This document shows, piece by piece, positions 5,459-5,740 of a DNA stretch of 5,740 nt. The translations under genes were made by a program, and so were the position numbers. Below the pieces are notes generated by a model. It saw nothing but the letters and a program-made list of their open reading frames with translations. It had not been told where the DNA came from and did no database searches. The number at the start of each line of letters is the position of its first letter. The stretch's first letter is position 1. This DNA comes from an uncultured Collinsella sp. (GTDB lineage: Bacteria; Actinomycetota; Coriobacteriia; Coriobacteriales; Coriobacteriaceae), in the NCBI GenBank assembly GCA_958431945.1, contig CAUASQ010000104.1, positions 1-5,740 on the forward strand, given 5' to 3'.

Positions 5459-5685
5459 GCGCCCCGTGTAAGGCGCTTTATTCAGGTACAGTAATTGCAG
5501 GGCGCCTTTATTTAAGTAAAGCTACATAATGAGTATTCTTATCCGCTTATCGCATATTTTAGGACGCTCATCGAGTATTTCATCGAAATAGATGAATACT
5601 TCTTAGACTTCCGATAGGCTAATAGATGTATTTATTAGCTGAGATTCCGCACAGTTTTGTGGGGTCTCAACAGTTGGGAGGGATC
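5459..5685 (+). promoter_or_regulatory. AT-rich upstream region and leader of the right-edge gene
   Basis: About 225 bases without a credible gene, clearly richer in A and T than the flanking coding DNA. It contains imperfect 15-bp direct repeats TTTATTCAGGTACAG (5477-5491) and TTTATTTAAGTAAAG (5507-5521), exactly 30 bases apart. An 11-bp hairpin with one bulge spans 5573-5601. A second hairpin at 5641-5668 (GAGA with TCTC, CACA with TGTG) sits just before the ribosome site. The promoter must lie here, but no -35/-10 pair is convincing. TATTTA at 5629-5634 and CATAAT at 5525-5530 are possible -10 elements. The repeats could bind a regulator; this is inference. Confidence 0.5.
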
Positions 5686-5740
5686 ATGAGGTTTACTCAT
5701 CCTGTCAACACGCTCAAAAAGCTCGGCTGCGGCCTTGCGT
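5686..5740 (+). CDS. Start of an unidentified gene, possibly exported
   Basis: An ATG at 5686 opens a frame that stays open to the window edge, giving 18 codons that read MRFTHPVNTLKKLGCGLA. The Shine-Dalgarno GGGAGGG (5676-5682) is strong and lies at a suitable distance. The basic n-region with KK, followed by the small and hydrophobic residues GCGLA, resembles the beginning of a signal peptide, but the hydrophobic core is off the edge. The Cys could suggest a lipobox, though it comes too early for one. The family cannot be named from what is visible. Its own long AT-rich leader and the preceding terminator make it a separate transcription unit. Confidence 0.65.
   Translation, partial: MRFTHPVNTLKKLGCGLA

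Noticed and set aside
5529..5591. 20-residue open frame on the plus strand in the AT-rich region (starts MSILIRLSHILG)
   Set aside because: No good ribosome site precedes the ATG, and it overlaps the hairpin at 5573-5601. Frames this short are expected by chance in AT-rich DNA. A leader peptide cannot be excluded, but nothing supports it.

Overview
This GC-rich window looks like chromosomal DNA from a Coriobacteriia member of the Actinomycetota, most likely Collinsella or a close relative. That assignment rests on base composition, protein style and gene content, not on any search. All the genes look chromosomal and intact apart from two cut by the window edges. I see no integrase, transposase, CRISPR array, tRNA or rRNA.

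Left part (1-4259), all on the minus strand. In transcription order it carries RNase D (rnd), a YugP-type membrane zinc metallopeptidase, the large and small subunits of exonuclease VII (xseA, xseB), and the start of a HinT-like HIT protein that runs off the left edge. xseA and xseB are 42 bases apart and must be one unit. The other gaps hold inverted repeats: a terminator-like hairpin after yugP, a perfect 12-bp hairpin plus a ~98-bp imperfect palindrome after rnd, and a very long near-perfect palindrome (34-bp arms) between xseB and hinT. The two long palindromes are each flanked by short direct repeats, so they may be non-autonomous repeat elements as well as, or instead of, terminators.

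Middle (4260-4357): a short divergent promoter region separates rnd from the plus-strand unit.

Right part (4358-5458), plus strand. A diacylglycerol-kinase-family lipid kinase is followed nine bases later by a 30-residue single-span membrane peptide. Its Shine-Dalgarno sequence overlaps the kinase stop codon. A classic intrinsic terminator closes this two-gene unit.

Far right (5459-5740): an AT-rich stretch of about 225 bases with direct repeats and hairpins forms the upstream region of a new plus-strand gene. Only its first 18 codons are visible.

Functionally the minus-strand genes cover nucleic-acid processing (RNase D, Exo VII), membrane proteolysis (YugP) and nucleotide hydrolysis (HIT). 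The plus-strand unit points to lipid phosphorylation at the membrane. Most of this is ordinary housekeeping. The less ordinary items are the palindromes, the small membrane peptide coupled to the lipid kinase, and the AT-rich leader at the right end.
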